Positions 1 through 9,028 of a stretch of 64,000 nucleotides of DNA are shown piece after piece. The DNA comes from Ectopseudomonas mendocina. Lineage in GTDB: Bacteria > Pseudomonadota > Gammaproteobacteria > Pseudomonadales > Pseudomonadaceae. A program made the position numbers and the translations under genes. The stretch covers positions 62,001-126,000 of the forward strand of contig NZ_SCFY01000010.1 in assembly GCF_007049795.1 (NCBI RefSeq), read 5' to 3'. The notes beneath the pieces are model-generated. The model worked only from the letters and a program-made list of their open reading frames with translations, did no database searches and was not told the DNA's origin. Position 1 is the stretch's first letter; each line of letters opens with the position of its first letter.

Positions 1-165
1 TCTTGAATGTAGTGCGGCTGCCGTAGCGGCCAAAAGGCTGCTCAAGATACACAGCGCACCCCAGGCGCACAAGCCGCCAAAAGTCGGATAAAACCCCTCC
101 TCCTGGCGGCCTGAATCCGGTATGTGACGCTGGCCAGGCATATGCCGGCCAGCACCTGCCGCCCT
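1..165. other. Region downstream of ppc, no gene recognised
   Basis: No convincing coding sequence is visible before the ppc stop codon. An almost perfect palindrome with one bulged base lies at 129-153 (GCTGGCC, A, GGCAT, then the complement). It could form a hairpin at the end of the ppc transcript, but no T-run follows it in the ppc direction, so calling it a terminator would be weak. A TCTTGA...TCAAGA pair at the extreme left edge may belong to a repeat cut by the window end. Confidence 0.4.
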
Positions 166-2802
166 TCAACCGGTGTTGCGCAAACCTGCAGCGATACCTG
201 CCACGCTGACCAGCAACGCCTGCTCCAGAGGGCTCTCCGGCGCCTGTTCACGTTGCCGGCAGCGCGCCAGCAGCTCGGCCTGCAGCAGGTGCAGCGGGTC
301 GAGGTAGGTGTTGCGCACGCTGATCGATTCCAGGGTTTCCGGATTGTGCGCAAGCAGCCGAGACTGCCCGGTCAATTCCAGCACGGCAGCGCACGCCTGC
401 GACAATAGGTCGCGTAACTGCGCCCCCAGCGGCTGCAGGGCCGGCTCGACCAGACGCTCGTCATACAGGGCGGCGATATTGGCATCCGCTTTGGTCAGGA
501 CCATTTCCAGCATGTCGATGCGGGTGCGGAAGAATGGCCATTGCTCGCGCATGCTTTTCAGCAGCTCAGCATCACCGCCTTGCAGCGCCTGCCCCAGCGC
601 CTGCTCCCAGCCGAGCCAGGCTGGCAGCATCAGGCGCGTCTGCGTCCACGCGAAGATCCACGGAATGGCCCGCAGGCTCTCCACACCGCCTTCGCGCCGC
701 TTGGCCGGGCGACTGCCCAGCGGTAAGCGGCCGAGCTCCTGCTCCGGCGTGGCCTGGCGGAAATATTCGACGAACTGCGGATGCTCGCGCACCACGTCGC
801 GATAAGCCTTCACGCCGGCATCGGCGAGGCGGTCCATCATCGCCCGCCAGCTCGGCTCCGGTGCTGGCGGTGGCAGTAGCGTGGCTTCCAGCACTGCAGC
901 CAGATAGAGGTTGAGATTCTGCTCGGCGATATCCGGCAGGCCGAACTTGAAGCGGATCATTTCACCCTGCTCGGTGGTGCGGAACCGCCCCGCCACCGAG
1001 CCAGGGGGTTGCGACAGGATGGCCGCGTGAGCGGGGCCACCGCCACGGCCGACGGTGCCACCGCGACCGTGGAACAGCAGCAGTTCGACCTGATGCTCAC
1101 GACACAGACGCACCAGCTCCTCCTGAGCGCGATACTGCGCCCAGGCTGCCGCGGTAGTACCGGCATCCTTGGCCGAATCGGAATAACCGATCATCACTTC
1201 CTGCGGGCCATGCAGACGCGCGCGATAGCCGGGCAACCCCAGTAGGCGATCGATCACCGGCCCGGCATGATCAAGATCGGCCAGGGTTTCAAAAAGTGGC
1301 ACCACCCGCATCGGCCGGCGCAACCCAGCCTCTTTCAGCAGCAGTTGCACGGCCAGCACATCGGAAGCAGCACCAGCCATGGAGATCACGTAGGAGCCCA
1401 GCGATGCGGCAGGAGCGGCTGCCACCTCACGACAGGTAGCGAGTACCTCGGCGGTATCGGCAGAGGGTCGATAGTCGCTTGGCAGCAATGGACGGCGGTT
1501 TTCCAGCTCGCGCTGGAGGAAGCTCAGGCGCGCTTCTTCATCCCACTCGGCGTAGCGACCGAGGCCGAGATAGTCGGTGATTTCCGACATCGCGGCTGCG
1601 TGCCGGGATGAATCCTGACGCACGTCGAGACGCACCAGGAACAGACCGAAGGTAGCTGCCCGGCGCAGGCAATCGAGCAGCGGACCATCGGCGATCACGC
1701 CCATGCCGCAGGCATGCAGCGACTGGTAGCAGAGCTGCAGTGGCGCAAGCAGATCATGGTTGTCGCGCAGTACTGCAGCGCTGGGCGCCACATCGGCAGT
1801 GAGCGCCTGCTGCGCCCAGCTGCGCGTTTCGCGCAGGCGTTCGCGCAACTGCTTGAGCAGTGCACGGTACGGTTCGGCGCTATCGCCCACCTGCGCGCGC
1901 AGTTCGTCATTGGCCTGCTGCATGGACAGCTCCGCGGCCAGGTTGTCGACGTCGCGCAGGTAGAGATCCGCGGCCATCCAGCGCGCCAGCAGCAACACCT
2001 CGCGGGTCACACGCGCAGTGACGTTGGGGTTGCCGTCACGGTCGCCCCCCATCCACGAGGCGAAGCGAATCGGCGCAGCCTCCAGCGGCAGACGCAAGCC
2101 GGTGGCGGCCTGCAGGCTCTGATCGGTACGACGCAGGAACTGCGGCACGGCCTGCCAAAGCGAGTGCTCGATAACGGCAAAGCCCCACTTGGCCTCATCT
2201 ACCGGACTGGGCCGACTGCGGCGAATTTCCTCGGTGTGCCAAGCCTCGGCGATCAGCCGCTGCAGACGCTGGGCGATGCGTTCACGCTCTGTTGGCAATA
2301 GATCGCTGTGATCCAGTGCCATCAGTTGCGCGGCGATGGCATCGTATTTCTGGATCAGGGTACGCCGCGCCACTTCAGTGGGATGTGCGGTCAGCACCAG
2401 TTCGATGTCCAGGCGCCCCAACTGACGCGCCAGCTCATCGCTGCCCTGCCCGGCGGCGAGCAGACGTTCAAGCAATTCGTCGAGCACACGCAACTCGAAC
2501 GGCTCGGGCTCACCGGCACGGCGACGACGCACACGGTGCTGCTGCTCGGCGATATTGGCCAGGTTGAGAAACTGATTGAAGGCCCGTGCCACCGGTAACA
2601 GTTCGTCGTCACCCAGATCGCCCAAGGTACTGGTCAGCTGCTCGGCACCTGCGGCAGAGCCACGACGGCCAGCTTTGGCCGACTTGCGAATGCGTTCGAT
2701 CTTGTCGAGAAACTCGTCGCCCAGCTGGGTGCTGATGGTATGCCCGAGCAACTCGCCGAGCAGGTGCACCTCTTCACGCAGGCGCGCATCAATTTCCGCC
2801 AT
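166..2802 (-). CDS. ppc: Phosphoenolpyruvate carboxylase
   Basis: Carboxylates phosphoenolpyruvate with bicarbonate to oxaloacetate, refilling the TCA cycle; cytoplasmic and usually a homotetramer. The 878-residue product has the family hallmarks: LTAHPTE with the catalytic histidine at about residue 140, the glycine-rich [13 protein letters not shown] loop, [10 protein letters not shown], and a C-terminus ending RNTG. The frame is open further upstream (to 3027), but the start at 2802 is preferred because AAGGAG sits 6-7 bases ahead of that ATG and [11 protein letters not shown] is a normal PEPC beginning. It is transcribed divergently from the small gene at 2970. P. aeruginosa has the same arrangement as far as I recall. 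Regulation is not visible in the sequence. Confidence 0.97.
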   Translation of the reverse strand: MAEIDARLREEVHLLGELLGHTISTQLGDEFLDKIERIRKSAKAGRRGSAAGAEQLTSTLGDLGDDELLPVARAFNQFLNLANIAEQQHRVRRRRAGEPEPFELRVLDELLERLLAAGQGSDELARQLGRLDIELVLTAHPTEVARRTLIQKYDAIAAQLMALDHSDLLPTERERIAQRLQRLIAEAWHTEEIRRSRPSPVDEAKWGFAVIEHSLWQAVPQFLRRTDQSLQAATGLRLPLEAAPIRFASWMGGDRDGNPNVTARVTREVLLLARWMAADLYLRDVDNLAAELSMQQANDELRAQVGDSAEPYRALLKQLRERLRETRSWAQQALTADVAPSAAVLRDNHDLLAPLQLCYQSLHACGMGVIADGPLLDCLRRAATFGLFLVRLDVRQDSSRHAAAMSEITDYLGLGRYAEWDEEARLSFLQRELENRRPLLPSDYRPSADTAEVLATCREVAAAPAASLGSYVISMAGAASDVLAVQLLLKEAGLRRPMRVVPLFETLADLDHAGPVIDRLLGLPGYRARLHGPQEVMIGYSDSAKDAGTTAAAWAQYRAQEELVRLCREHQVELLLFHGRGGTVGRGGGPAHAAILSQPPGSVAGRFRTTEQGEMIRFKFGLPDIAEQNLNLYLAAVLEATLLPPPAPEPSWRAMMDRLADAGVKAYRDVVREHPQFVEYFRQATPEQELGRLPLGSRPAKRREGGVESLRAIPWIFAWTQTRLMLPAWLGWEQALGQALQGGDAELLKSMREQWPFFRTRIDMLEMVLTKADANIAALYDERLVEPALQPLGAQLRDLLSQACAAVLELTGQSRLLAHNPETLESISVRNTYLDPLHLLQAELLARCRQREQAPESPLEQALLVSVAGIAAGLRNTG

Positions 2803-2969
2803 GTCGCACTCCTTATTCTGTCCAGTGTCAACAGAGTGCCCAGCGCGCCAACTTCTTACAAGGGTGCGACGCGCACCAAGGCGAGCCTGCGTGCTGGGTC
2901 TAGGCTTGTCGATGGGCGCTGCGGTTTCGCCAATGGGCACCGCTTGCGCCACCTGTGAGGAGCTACGAC

Positions 2970-3314
2970 ATGAGAATTCGCGAACTGGCAAAACACTGGG
3001 AACAAAATGCCAAGGTCCACCTGACACCGACTCGTTATCACATCCACCTGGATATCGAATCGGCCGCTCGCCTGGCGGCGCTCACCGAGATGTACCCCAA
3101 GCACCACAGCGAGGAACTGCTAGGCGAACTGATCGGCGCAGCGCTCGAGGAACTAGAGGCCAGCCTGCCTTACGTGCGCGGCAACAAAGTGGTGGCGCTG
3201 GACGAGCAAGGCGACCCGTTGTACGAGGATGTCGGTCCGACTCCACGTTTCCTGGCGCTGTCGCGCAAATACCTGCGCGAACTGAGTGACACGAGCAAAG
3301 AGACGAGCCATTGA
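2970..3314 (+). CDS. Conserved small cytoplasmic protein, function unknown
   Basis: A 114-residue protein with no signal peptide or membrane segment, probably mostly helical. It starts [15 protein letters not shown] and contains a stretch rich in leucine and glutamate ([19 protein letters not shown]). I do not recognise an enzymatic motif. An in-frame GTG lies at 2955, but the ATG at 2970 has AGGAG eight bases upstream and is preferred. It is divergent from ppc and corresponds in position to the gene I remember as PA3688 next to ppc in P. aeruginosa, so it is probably a real conserved pseudomonad gene. Some short Pseudomonas proteins of this kind are labelled pilin assembly proteins, but nothing in the sequence supports that here. 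Confidence 0.8.
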   Translation: MRIRELAKHWEQNAKVHLTPTRYHIHLDIESAARLAALTEMYPKHHSEELLGELIGAALEELEASLPYVRGNKVVALDEQGDPLYEDVGPTPRFLALSRKYLRELSDTSKETSH

Positions 3315-3576
3315 CGCCCTGAACGGGCCTTGGTGTTCGACATATTGTTCAATTTCGGGCGTTCAGGCAGATAACACGTCTGCCGGGCAGCCTTTTCTGC
3401 ATCGATGCAGCACCTCCCTCCGCCTCCGCCGACACGCAGGCGCGCCGGCCCTCCTTCACCCATAAAAACCCACAGATCCATCTAGATATAAGGGTTTAGG
3501 AGCGATCTAGATGCGCATGAAAAACCACGTCGCAGCCGTTCCACACACAAATAGCTGACTAACCAGTCATCCAGAA

Positions 3577-3601
3577 AGCCATAAGCAGGCTGTTTTTTTT
3601 T
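3577..3601 (+). terminator. Possible rho-independent terminator
   Basis: A short stem AGCC/GGCT with a seven-base loop is followed directly by nine T residues. The stem is weak (4 bp), but the T-run is the longest in the region. It could end a leader or small RNA transcribed from the inverted-repeat zone at about 3480, or serve as a distal terminator for the gene ending at 3314. Confidence 0.35.
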
Positions 3602-3603
3602 CT

Positions 3604-3631
3604 GAACTATTCGAAAAACCTGCCGGTCCCA
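3604..3631 (+). promoter_or_regulatory. Candidate AlgU (sigma-22) type promoter
   Basis: GAACTA at 3604-3609 is followed after 17 bases by TCCCA at 3627-3631. This resembles the AlgU/RpoE pattern GAACTT-N16/17-TCTGA. In P. aeruginosa the lptF lipoprotein gene is known to be under AlgU control, which makes the position upstream of the lipoprotein pair attractive. The -10 match is only partial. Confidence 0.25.
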
Positions 3632-3734
3632 CTTACAGGCCATCGTGACCAGCCGACACCGCCAACACCTTTGGTAGACGGACGACACGAGAGGCCAATC
3701 GCTACGGATATCGTCGTTCATAGGAGTGTTTCAA

Positions 3735-4148
3735 ATGGAGTTAGCCGCCATGAAGACCCATACCGAAAAAGCCCCGCGCAGCCGCCTGCACGGGATCAAA
3801 CTGGCCGCCTTGGTACTGGGCAGCAGCCTGGTACTGGCTGGCTGCGCGGGTAACCCGCCCAGCGAGCAATATGCCGTGACGCAATCTGCCGTGAACTCGG
3901 CGATCAGCGCTGGCGGTACCGAGTTTGCCGCCGTGGAAATGAAGTCTGCGCAGGACAAGCTCAAAGAGGCCGAACTGGCCATGCATGAGAAAGAGTACGA
4001 GAAAGCCCGCCGCCTGGCCGAACAGGCTGAATGGGATGCTCGTCTCGCCGAGCGCAAGGCTCAGGCCGCCAAAGCCGAACAAGCATTGCAGGACGCCCGC
4101 CAGGGTGTTCAGGAACTGCGTGAGGAAGGCATGCGTAACGCTCAGTGA
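3735..4148 (+). CDS. DUF4398-type lipoprotein
   Basis: A 137-residue lipoprotein. The N-terminus has a basic stretch, a hydrophobic core (IKLAALVLGSSLVLAG) and a lipobox LAGC with the acylated cysteine at residue 37. The mature part is helical and charged, with repeated Lys/Glu/Ala patterns (DKLKEAELAMHEKEYEKARR) typical of DUF4398 envelope proteins. The ATG at 3735 is chosen because TAGGAG lies eight bases upstream; a GTG at 3726 is in frame, and an internal ATG at 3750 would give a more usual signal length. It ends 47 bases before the lptF start, so the two are probably co-transcribed and may act together at the outer membrane-peptidoglycan interface. The exact role is unknown. Confidence 0.85.
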   Translation: MELAAMKTHTEKAPRSRLHGIKLAALVLGSSLVLAGCAGNPPSEQYAVTQSAVNSAISAGGTEFAAVEMKSAQDKLKEAELAMHEKEYEKARRLAEQAEWDARLAERKAQAAKAEQALQDARQGVQELREEGMRNAQ

Positions 4149-4195
4149 GCGCCATGCACCCCACCCATTCGCTGACAGATCAAAGGATGAACGCC

Positions 4196-4981
4196 ATGCG
4201 TAAACACGTGATGATCCCCGCCCTTCTGGCCCTGAGCGTCGGCCTGGCCGCCTGCTCGCACCAGCCCAACGCCAACCTGGAGTCGGCGCGTAGCAACTTC
4301 TCCTCGCTGCAGAGCGATCCGCAGGCGAGCAAGGTCGCGGCGCTGGAAACCAAGGAAGCCCAGGAATGGCTGAACAAGGCCGAAAAGGCCTACATGGAAA
4401 AGGAAGATGAGAAGAAGGTCGACCAACTGGCCTACCTGACCAACAAGCGCGTCGACGTGGCCAAGCAGACCATCGTGCTGCGTAACGCCGAAGCCGAGCT
4501 GAAGAATTCCTCGGCGCAGCGCGCCCAGGCTCTGCTCGATGCTCGCGATGCACAGATCCGCAAGCTGCAGGACAGCCTCAACGCCAAGCAGACCGAACGC
4601 GGCACGCTGGTGACCTTCGGTGACGTTCTGTTCGACTTCAACAAGGCCGAACTGAAGAGCAGTGCGCTGCCCAACGTCACCCAACTGGCACGCTTTCTCC
4701 AGGAAAACCCGGAGCGTCAGGTGATCGTCGAGGGTTACACCGACAGCGTCGGCTCGGCCAGCTACAACCAGGGTCTGTCCGAGCGTCGCGCCGAGTCCGT
4801 CCGTCGCGCACTGATTCGCGCCGGTGTGGAGCCGACGCGCATCGTCGCCCAGGGTTATGGCAAGGAGTATCCGGTTGCGGACAACTCCAGCGACTCCGGT
4901 CGTGCGCAGAACCGTCGCGTGGAGGTGACCATCTCCAACGACAACCAGCCGGTCGCTCCGCGCTCGTCTGCCGGCGCCTGA
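4196..4981 (+). CDS. lptF: OmpA-family peptidoglycan-binding lipoprotein LptF
   Basis: A 261-residue outer-membrane lipoprotein, the same length as I remember for P. aeruginosa LptF. The signal peptide ends in a GLAAC lipobox (Cys20). A helical region (about 30-145, DUF4398-like) precedes a C-terminal OmpA/Pal-type peptidoglycan-binding domain starting near LFDFNKAELKSSAL and including VEGYTDSVGS and NRRVEVTI, where the Asp and Arg contact diaminopimelate. Three upstream in-frame starts exist (4145, 4154, 4187). The ATG at 4196 is preferred for its AAAGG nine bases upstream and the correct signal length. In P. aeruginosa LptF is AlgU-regulated and aids survival under oxidative stress. A strong terminator follows immediately. 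Confidence 0.9.
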   Translation: MRKHVMIPALLALSVGLAACSHQPNANLESARSNFSSLQSDPQASKVAALETKEAQEWLNKAEKAYMEKEDEKKVDQLAYLTNKRVDVAKQTIVLRNAEAELKNSSAQRAQALLDARDAQIRKLQDSLNAKQTERGTLVTFGDVLFDFNKAELKSSALPNVTQLARFLQENPERQVIVEGYTDSVGSASYNQGLSERRAESVRRALIRAGVEPTRIVAQGYGKEYPVADNSSDSGRAQNRRVEVTISNDNQPVAPRSSAGA

Positions 4982-4997
4982 TAGCACCGCTGTAATG

Positions 4998-5029
4998 AAG
5001 AAACCCGCCTGATGGCGGGTTTCTTTTTT
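4998..5029 (+). terminator. Rho-independent terminator after lptF
   Basis: A perfect 12-bp stem (AAGAAACCCGCC pairing with GGCGGGTTTCTT) around a TGAT loop is followed by more T residues. It lies 17 bases past the lptF stop codon and would end the two-gene lipoprotein transcript. Confidence 0.9.
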
Positions 5030-5097
5030 GGCGCACGCCGACGTTTCGATACGCACGGCCTAGGCGGCCCCGCGACACCCTACGTAAGCGTTTTGCC

Positions 5098-5421
5098 TTA
5101 CTGCTCCAGCGCCGGAGTTTCCTGACCGATGCAACGCACAGCCTGCTTCTTGTTGTCCACAAGCACGCCAGTCAGCCCTTTCTGCTGCAGATCGAACAAC
5201 ACCAGCACGCCATCGATGCACTGCGCCACCTGATCGGCCGGTTTCAGCGAGACCTTGTAGTCCTCGCCGGGAATGGTCTTGAGCATGGTGAAGTCGGAGA
5301 GCAGCAGTGCGTCCTCCGGTTTGGCGAAATGCACATAGCCGTAGTACCAGAGCACGCCGATGGTGCCGACGATGCTGGCGACACCCGTGAGGATCAGGGG
5401 GATGGGATTACGTTCGGTCAT
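5098..5421 (-). CDS. Small inner-membrane protein, function unknown
   Basis: A 107-residue protein with one N-terminal membrane segment (about 8-27, IPLILTGVASIVGTIGVLWY) and a soluble C-terminal part containing two cysteines (AQCIDG and VRCIGQ). I recognise no catalytic motif. The ATG overlaps the stop of the upstream hydrolase gene by four bases (ATGA), so the two are translationally coupled. By position it matches a conserved hypothetical gene beside the LptF region of P. aeruginosa. The periplasmic or cytoplasmic side of the C-terminal part cannot be decided here. Confidence 0.8.
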   Translation of the reverse strand: MTERNPIPLILTGVASIVGTIGVLWYYGYVHFAKPEDALLLSDFTMLKTIPGEDYKVSLKPADQVAQCIDGVLVLFDLQQKGLTGVLVDNKKQAVRCIGQETPALEQ

Positions 5422-6311
5422 TGCGGACTCTCTGTTGCGGATTCGGTAGCCGGTCCCAGGCGCTCGACGTAGGCCTGCGGCGCGACGAAGAACGCCAGTA
5501 GCGACTGACGCCAGGCGGGCTCGACAAAGGTTTGCACGTGCGGGCCACGAGTTGCCTGAAAGGCGCGTGGCGGGCGCGCAGCTTGATACAAACGCTGGCC
5601 ATTGGAAAGCGGCACGATCACGTCGTCAACACTGTGATAGATCAGTAAGGGCGCGCCTGCGAGTCGATCGATGCTGTGAATCGCGCTGTCGCCGTCCGGC
5701 ACCAGCCAGGACAACGGCACCTGCAGCGACCAGGTCAACCAGGACTTGCTCAGCGCATGGCGGGCGACGTCGCGATAACTGGCCGGCACACCGTCCAGAG
5801 CGATGGCCTGCAAAGCCGATTGGCGCTCAGGATGCTGCGCCAGGTAATGCACGGCCAGGGCGCCGCCGAGGCTCTGCCCGAGCAGGAAAAGCGGCGCGCC
5901 CTGCACCTGCGGCGCCTGATCGAGCCAGGCGAAGGCCGCGTCGATATCCTGGTAAACCTCGGGCAAACGCGGCTTGCCAGCGGACAGGCCATACCCCCGG
6001 TAATCCAGCATCAGAACCTGATAGCCCTGCTCTGGCAGCCAGTGAACGCCACCCAGGTGCCAGGCCAGGTTGCCGCCATTGCCATGCAGGTGCAGTACCG
6101 TGCCCTTGACCTTCACCCCAGACTTGGCCGGCAACCACCAGGCGTGCAAACGCGTGCCATCGGCGGCGCGCAGCTCGATGTCGCGGTATTCCAGCCCGGC
6201 ACGCTCCGGGGTAATCGGCAGCCCTGGTTCCGGGTAGAACAGCAGGCCGCTGCAACCAGCCAGCCAAAGGCTGGCCAGCAGCAACACCAGCGCCCGCAGG
6301 CTACTTGCCAC
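5418..6311 (-). CDS. Lipoprotein alpha/beta hydrolase (BEM46-like)
   Basis: A serine hydrolase of the alpha/beta fold anchored as a lipoprotein. From the GTG at 6311 the protein is 297 residues with a clean signal ([20 protein letters not shown], lipobox LAGC at Cys20). The core shows the HLHGNGG oxyanion region, LDYRGYGLS, the nucleophile elbow GQSLGG, the acid in [10 protein letters not shown] and a catalytic histidine near RGPHVQTF. The frame is also open to an ATG at 6350, but no ribosome site precedes that codon, while AGAGG precedes the GTG and the signal peptide is then of normal size. It overlaps the upstream AIM24-like gene by 11 bases. The substrate is unknown; BEM46-type proteins are broadly annotated as esterases or peptidases. 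Confidence 0.88.
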   Translation of the reverse strand: MASSLRALVLLLASLWLAGCSGLLFYPEPGLPITPERAGLEYRDIELRAADGTRLHAWWLPAKSGVKVKGTVLHLHGNGGNLAWHLGGVHWLPEQGYQVLMLDYRGYGLSAGKPRLPEVYQDIDAAFAWLDQAPQVQGAPLFLLGQSLGGALAVHYLAQHPERQSALQAIALDGVPASYRDVARHALSKSWLTWSLQVPLSWLVPDGDSAIHSIDRLAGAPLLIYHSVDDVIVPLSNGQRLYQAARPPRAFQATRGPHVQTFVEPAWRQSLLAFFVAPQAYVERLGPATESATESPQ

Positions 6312-7047
6312 CGGCGCGCACCTCTTCGCGAGCCTGAACGGTCGCCGCATAGACGCGCTCGGCCAGGCGCGAGAACGGCAGGCTCTGAATCCACACCGTA
6401 CCGGTGCCTTTGAGCGTGGTCAGCAAAATGCCTTCGCCACCAAAAAGCATGCTTTTCAGGCCGCCAGCCAGGGCAATGTCGTAATCGATACCGCTGCTGA
6501 AGGCCACCAGGCAGCCGGTGTCCAGACGCAAGGTTTCGTTGTTCAGCTCCTTGCGGATCACGGTGCCACCGGCATGCACGAAAGCCAGGCCGTCACCGTC
6601 GAGCTTCTGCAGGATGAAACCCTCACCACCGAAGAAGCCGGCGCCCAGGCGTTTGGCGAAGCTGATACCGATGCTGGTGCCATGCGCGGCGCAGAGGAAA
6701 GCGTCTTTCTGGCAGATCAAGCGACCACCGATTTTTGCCAGGTCTATGGGCACCACGGTGCCCGGATAAGGCGCGGCGAAGGCGACCCGTGCCTGACTCT
6801 TGCCGGCATTGCTGAAGTGAGTCATGAACAGTGACTCACCGGTGAGCATGCGTTTACCGACGCTCCACAGCTTGCCCAGCAGACCATTGGACGAGCCATC
6901 ACCCATGCGCGTCTCGAAGCGCACGCCGTCGGTCATGTAGTTCATCGCCCCGGCTTCGGCGATCACCGTCTCACCGGGGTCGAGAATGATCTCCACCGAT
7001 TGCGCCGAAGCGCCGAGGATTTCGTATTCGAGTTGATGACTGGGCAC
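6301..7047 (-). CDS. TIGR00266/AIM24-family protein
   Basis: A 248-residue glycine-rich, all-beta protein of the AIM24 (TIGR00266) family. Motifs include [19 protein letters not shown], the [21 protein letters not shown] strand pair and a repeat of it later ([19 protein letters not shown]), as expected for this trimer-forming beta fold. The bacterial function is not established; mitochondrial Aim24 affects inner-membrane architecture. The frame is open to a GTG at 7071, but GGAG eight bases before the GTG at 7047 and the typical opening [10 protein letters not shown] favour the latter. It precedes the lipoprotein hydrolase with an 11-base overlap, so these two and the small membrane protein at 5098 probably form one operon. 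Confidence 0.88.
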   Translation of the reverse strand: MPSHQLEYEILGASAQSVEIILDPGETVIAEAGAMNYMTDGVRFETRMGDGSSNGLLGKLWSVGKRMLTGESLFMTHFSNAGKSQARVAFAAPYPGTVVPIDLAKIGGRLICQKDAFLCAAHGTSIGISFAKRLGAGFFGGEGFILQKLDGDGLAFVHAGGTVIRKELNNETLRLDTGCLVAFSSGIDYDIALAGGLKSMLFGGEGILLTTLKGTGTVWIQSLPFSRLAERVYAATVQAREEVRAGGK

Positions 7048-7091
7048 TTGCTGGTCTCCGAAGTGGGCCACGACGGTGTATGCCTGGCGAT

Positions 7092-7124
7092 ACGTGGCGC
7101 CGGCGGTGCGCGCAGCGCACCCTA
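7092..7124. repeat. GTAGGGTGCGC-type inverted repeat
   Basis: GGTGCGC-GCA-GCGCACC forms a perfect 7-bp stem, with CCTACCG directly after it. Short palindromes ending in CCCTAC are scattered through this window (also at 18771, 30432 and 58390) and are typical intergenic repeats of Pseudomonas. This one lies between the AIM24-like gene and the QEGLA gene. Confidence 0.5.
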
Positions 7125-7135
7125 CCGGACTGCGA

Positions 7136-8425
7136 TCAAAGGATATTGGCGTAGTCCGCTTCGATGCGATCCAGGCTCAGGTGATTGAGGAAGTTGGAGA
7201 AGCACATCCAGGCCGACAGCGCGTTCATGTCCTGAAACTGCGGCGGCAGATACTTGGGTGGCTGCACCAGCCCCTCGTCCACCAGCTTGCGCAGCGTGCG
7301 CATGTCTTCCAGGGTGGTCTTGCCGCAGAACAGCAGCGGAATCTGCTCCAGCTTGCCTTTGCGCACCGCCAGCTGGATGTAGTTGTAGATGAGGATGAAA
7401 CCCTTGAGGTAGGAAAGGTCCTTGGTGAACGGCAGGCCCGTCGGCAAGGACCCACGGAACACCCGGCTGGCATTGCTGTAACCGCCTTCAAGGCCATAGC
7501 CCTGCTCGCGGAAGAACTCGAATACCTCGAGAAAATCCGCGCCCTCTTCGGCCATGTGGATGGCGCGGGTGCGGTTGGTCAGCTTGCGCAAGCGCGTGGG
7601 GTAGGAAGCAAAGGCGATCACCTCCATGAGAATAGCCAGACCCTCCTGGGTCACGGTCGATGAGGGCGGGCCCTTGGCCAGGAACGTGCAGATCGGCTGG
7701 TTGAGCCCGTTGAGCGTGGTGCCGACATGCACCAGACCTTCGTGCACCTCCAGCGCCTTGACATCACGCTCGTTGAAACGCGCATCGCTGCGGATCTTGA
7801 TGTAGTCGGCGCCAGCCGCGGCATCGGCGAGAATACCGTCGGACTCGAACACACGAATGGTTTCGTCGCCAAATACGCCAGCCAGGCGCTGCTGCAGGAT
7901 GTTCACCGCATCACTGGCACCGAGGGTCTTGGCCTCGTCTACCAGGTCGCCACGCGCGGCGATGTTATTGAGGTAGTCCGAGAGCATCAGGCCGAGATCG
8001 GCCAAGGTCGGATCACCGGCATGGAAGGCGTCGGAGGCAGCGCCATACAACTCCTGGCTGATCAGGCCGAAGTCCTCGGTGCCACGCGCCTCGAGCATGC
8101 GGATGACCATGCGGTATTCCTTGCACATGCGCCGCATGATCTGCCCGACCGGATTGAACTGGCCGAGTTGACGGGTGATGTCACGCTCGATGTTCTGGAA
8201 TTCCAACTTCTTCGCAGCGGCATCGAACGCCAGCGGTCGACTCAGGTAGTAGTCGCGATCCACGGCTGGCGTCTGCTTGCCCTTGGCCTTGAGAAAGCCG
8301 TCACGGATGCCATCGTCCCACTTCACCGCATCGAGTACGCGGATGGGCGTTTGCGCATCGACGATGCGGTCACTGAGGGCACGGATACAGAGCTGATAGT
8401 CGTCCAGTTTTTGCTGGCTGTTCAT
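7136..8425 (-). CDS. DUF1704 / QEGLA-motif (MATCAP-like) putative metallopeptidase
   Basis: A 429-residue cytoplasmic protein. It contains the QEGLA motif ([12 protein letters not shown], Glu at residue 261) that names the TIGR02421 family, often labelled flavohemoglobin expression-modulating. It also has a complete HExxxH motif, VHEGLVHVG, with His228, Glu229 and His233. Eukaryotic relatives of DUF1704 are the MATCAP/TMCP tubulin tyrosine carboxypeptidases, in which HExxxH plus a downstream glutamate bind zinc; the QEGLA glutamate is in the right place here. I infer that this is a zinc carboxypeptidase of unknown substrate. The ATG has AGGA upstream. The lipoprotein gene ends only eight bases before this start, so the two are probably one operon. 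Confidence 0.85.
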   Translation of the reverse strand: MNSQQKLDDYQLCIRALSDRIVDAQTPIRVLDAVKWDDGIRDGFLKAKGKQTPAVDRDYYLSRPLAFDAAAKKLEFQNIERDITRQLGQFNPVGQIMRRMCKEYRMVIRMLEARGTEDFGLISQELYGAASDAFHAGDPTLADLGLMLSDYLNNIAARGDLVDEAKTLGASDAVNILQQRLAGVFGDETIRVFESDGILADAAAGADYIKIRSDARFNERDVKALEVHEGLVHVGTTLNGLNQPICTFLAKGPPSSTVTQEGLAILMEVIAFASYPTRLRKLTNRTRAIHMAEEGADFLEVFEFFREQGYGLEGGYSNASRVFRGSLPTGLPFTKDLSYLKGFILIYNYIQLAVRKGKLEQIPLLFCGKTTLEDMRTLRKLVDEGLVQPPKYLPPQFQDMNALSAWMCFSNFLNHLSLDRIEADYANIL

Positions 8426-8433
8426 TGCAGTTC

Positions 8434-8985
8434 CTACTCGGCGGCCCGCTGATAACGCGCCACCTCGACGAACAGGTCGGAATTGGCCGGGTCGTCGAGA
8501 TAGGCGAACACCTTGTCCAGCGGGCTGGTGATCAATGCACCATCAGCTTCGGGCATGGAGACGGTCTGCCCTTGCAGCAGGCCCTTTTCCATATCCTGAA
8601 GAATGCGGTCGGTGTCGAGGTTGTACAGCACCAGTTCGTTGTCCTTGGTCAACTCGAAACCGGCGATGGCGAAGTTGGCGCCCAGGCTCTTCGGCAAGCC
8701 CGCGGAGAGGTACCAGCGGCGACCGTGGTGAGCGACGGTGAAACCGAACTCCTCGAGGCTGCCGAGGTTGTCCGCGCTGCCCTCGTAAATGCGCGCCTGG
8801 TAGAGATTGGAGCCGGCACGGGTGATTTCCAGAAACAGCTGATCGCCCCACTCATCCTGCCGGGTCCATACGCCCAGCAGCGGTATGGGCGCAGCCTCGT
8901 TGGCCGGAATCGGGTCCTTGAAGGTGACCAGGCAGCCACTCAACAGCAGGAAGGACAGGGCGACCAATGCGCGCCAGGCTTTCAT
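8434..8985 (-). CDS. Hypothetical lipoprotein
   Basis: A 183-residue lipoprotein with signal MKAWRALVALSFLLLSGC (acylated Cys18). The mature protein looks mainly beta, with LLGVWTRQDEWGDQLFLEI followed by several aromatic-rich strands, reminiscent of small beta-barrel or lipocalin-like envelope proteins, though no family can be assigned with certainty. AAGGAG precedes the ATG. It is followed after eight bases by the QEGLA metallopeptidase gene, and the pairing suggests a shared process. Residue 20 onward has no Asp at +2, which favours outer-membrane sorting. Confidence 0.82.
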   Translation of the reverse strand: MKAWRALVALSFLLLSGCLVTFKDPIPANEAAPIPLLGVWTRQDEWGDQLFLEITRAGSNLYQARIYEGSADNLGSLEEFGFTVAHHGRRWYLSAGLPKSLGANFAIAGFELTKDNELVLYNLDTDRILQDMEKGLLQGQTVSMPEADGALITSPLDKVFAYLDDPANSDLFVEVARYQRAAE

Positions 8986-9028
8986 TATGCTCTCCTTGTG
9001 AAGGCCGTTCGACCCGATGATCGACGGT

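Larger units (their letters stand above)
3315..3734. other. 420-bp intergenic region with inverted repeats and a T-run
   Basis: No convincing gene. It holds CCTGAACG at about 3318-3325 with its complement CGTTCAGG at about 3360-3367. A 9-bp inverted repeat CATCTAGAT/ATCTAGATG lies at 3479-3487 and 3505-3513. A TGACT-AACC-AGTCA hairpin is at 3556-3569. A short AGCC/GGCT stem at 3577-3591 is followed by nine T (3593-3601), which looks like a rho-independent terminator for a + strand transcript. A possible AlgU-type promoter follows at 3604-3631. The small frame on the minus strand (3482-3721) looks spurious. Confidence 0.5.

Noticed and set aside
3482..3721. A 79-codon minus-strand frame in the intergenic region before the lipoproteins
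   Set aside because: Composition is unlike neighbouring genes, no ribosome site is seen, and it overlaps the hairpins and T-run.
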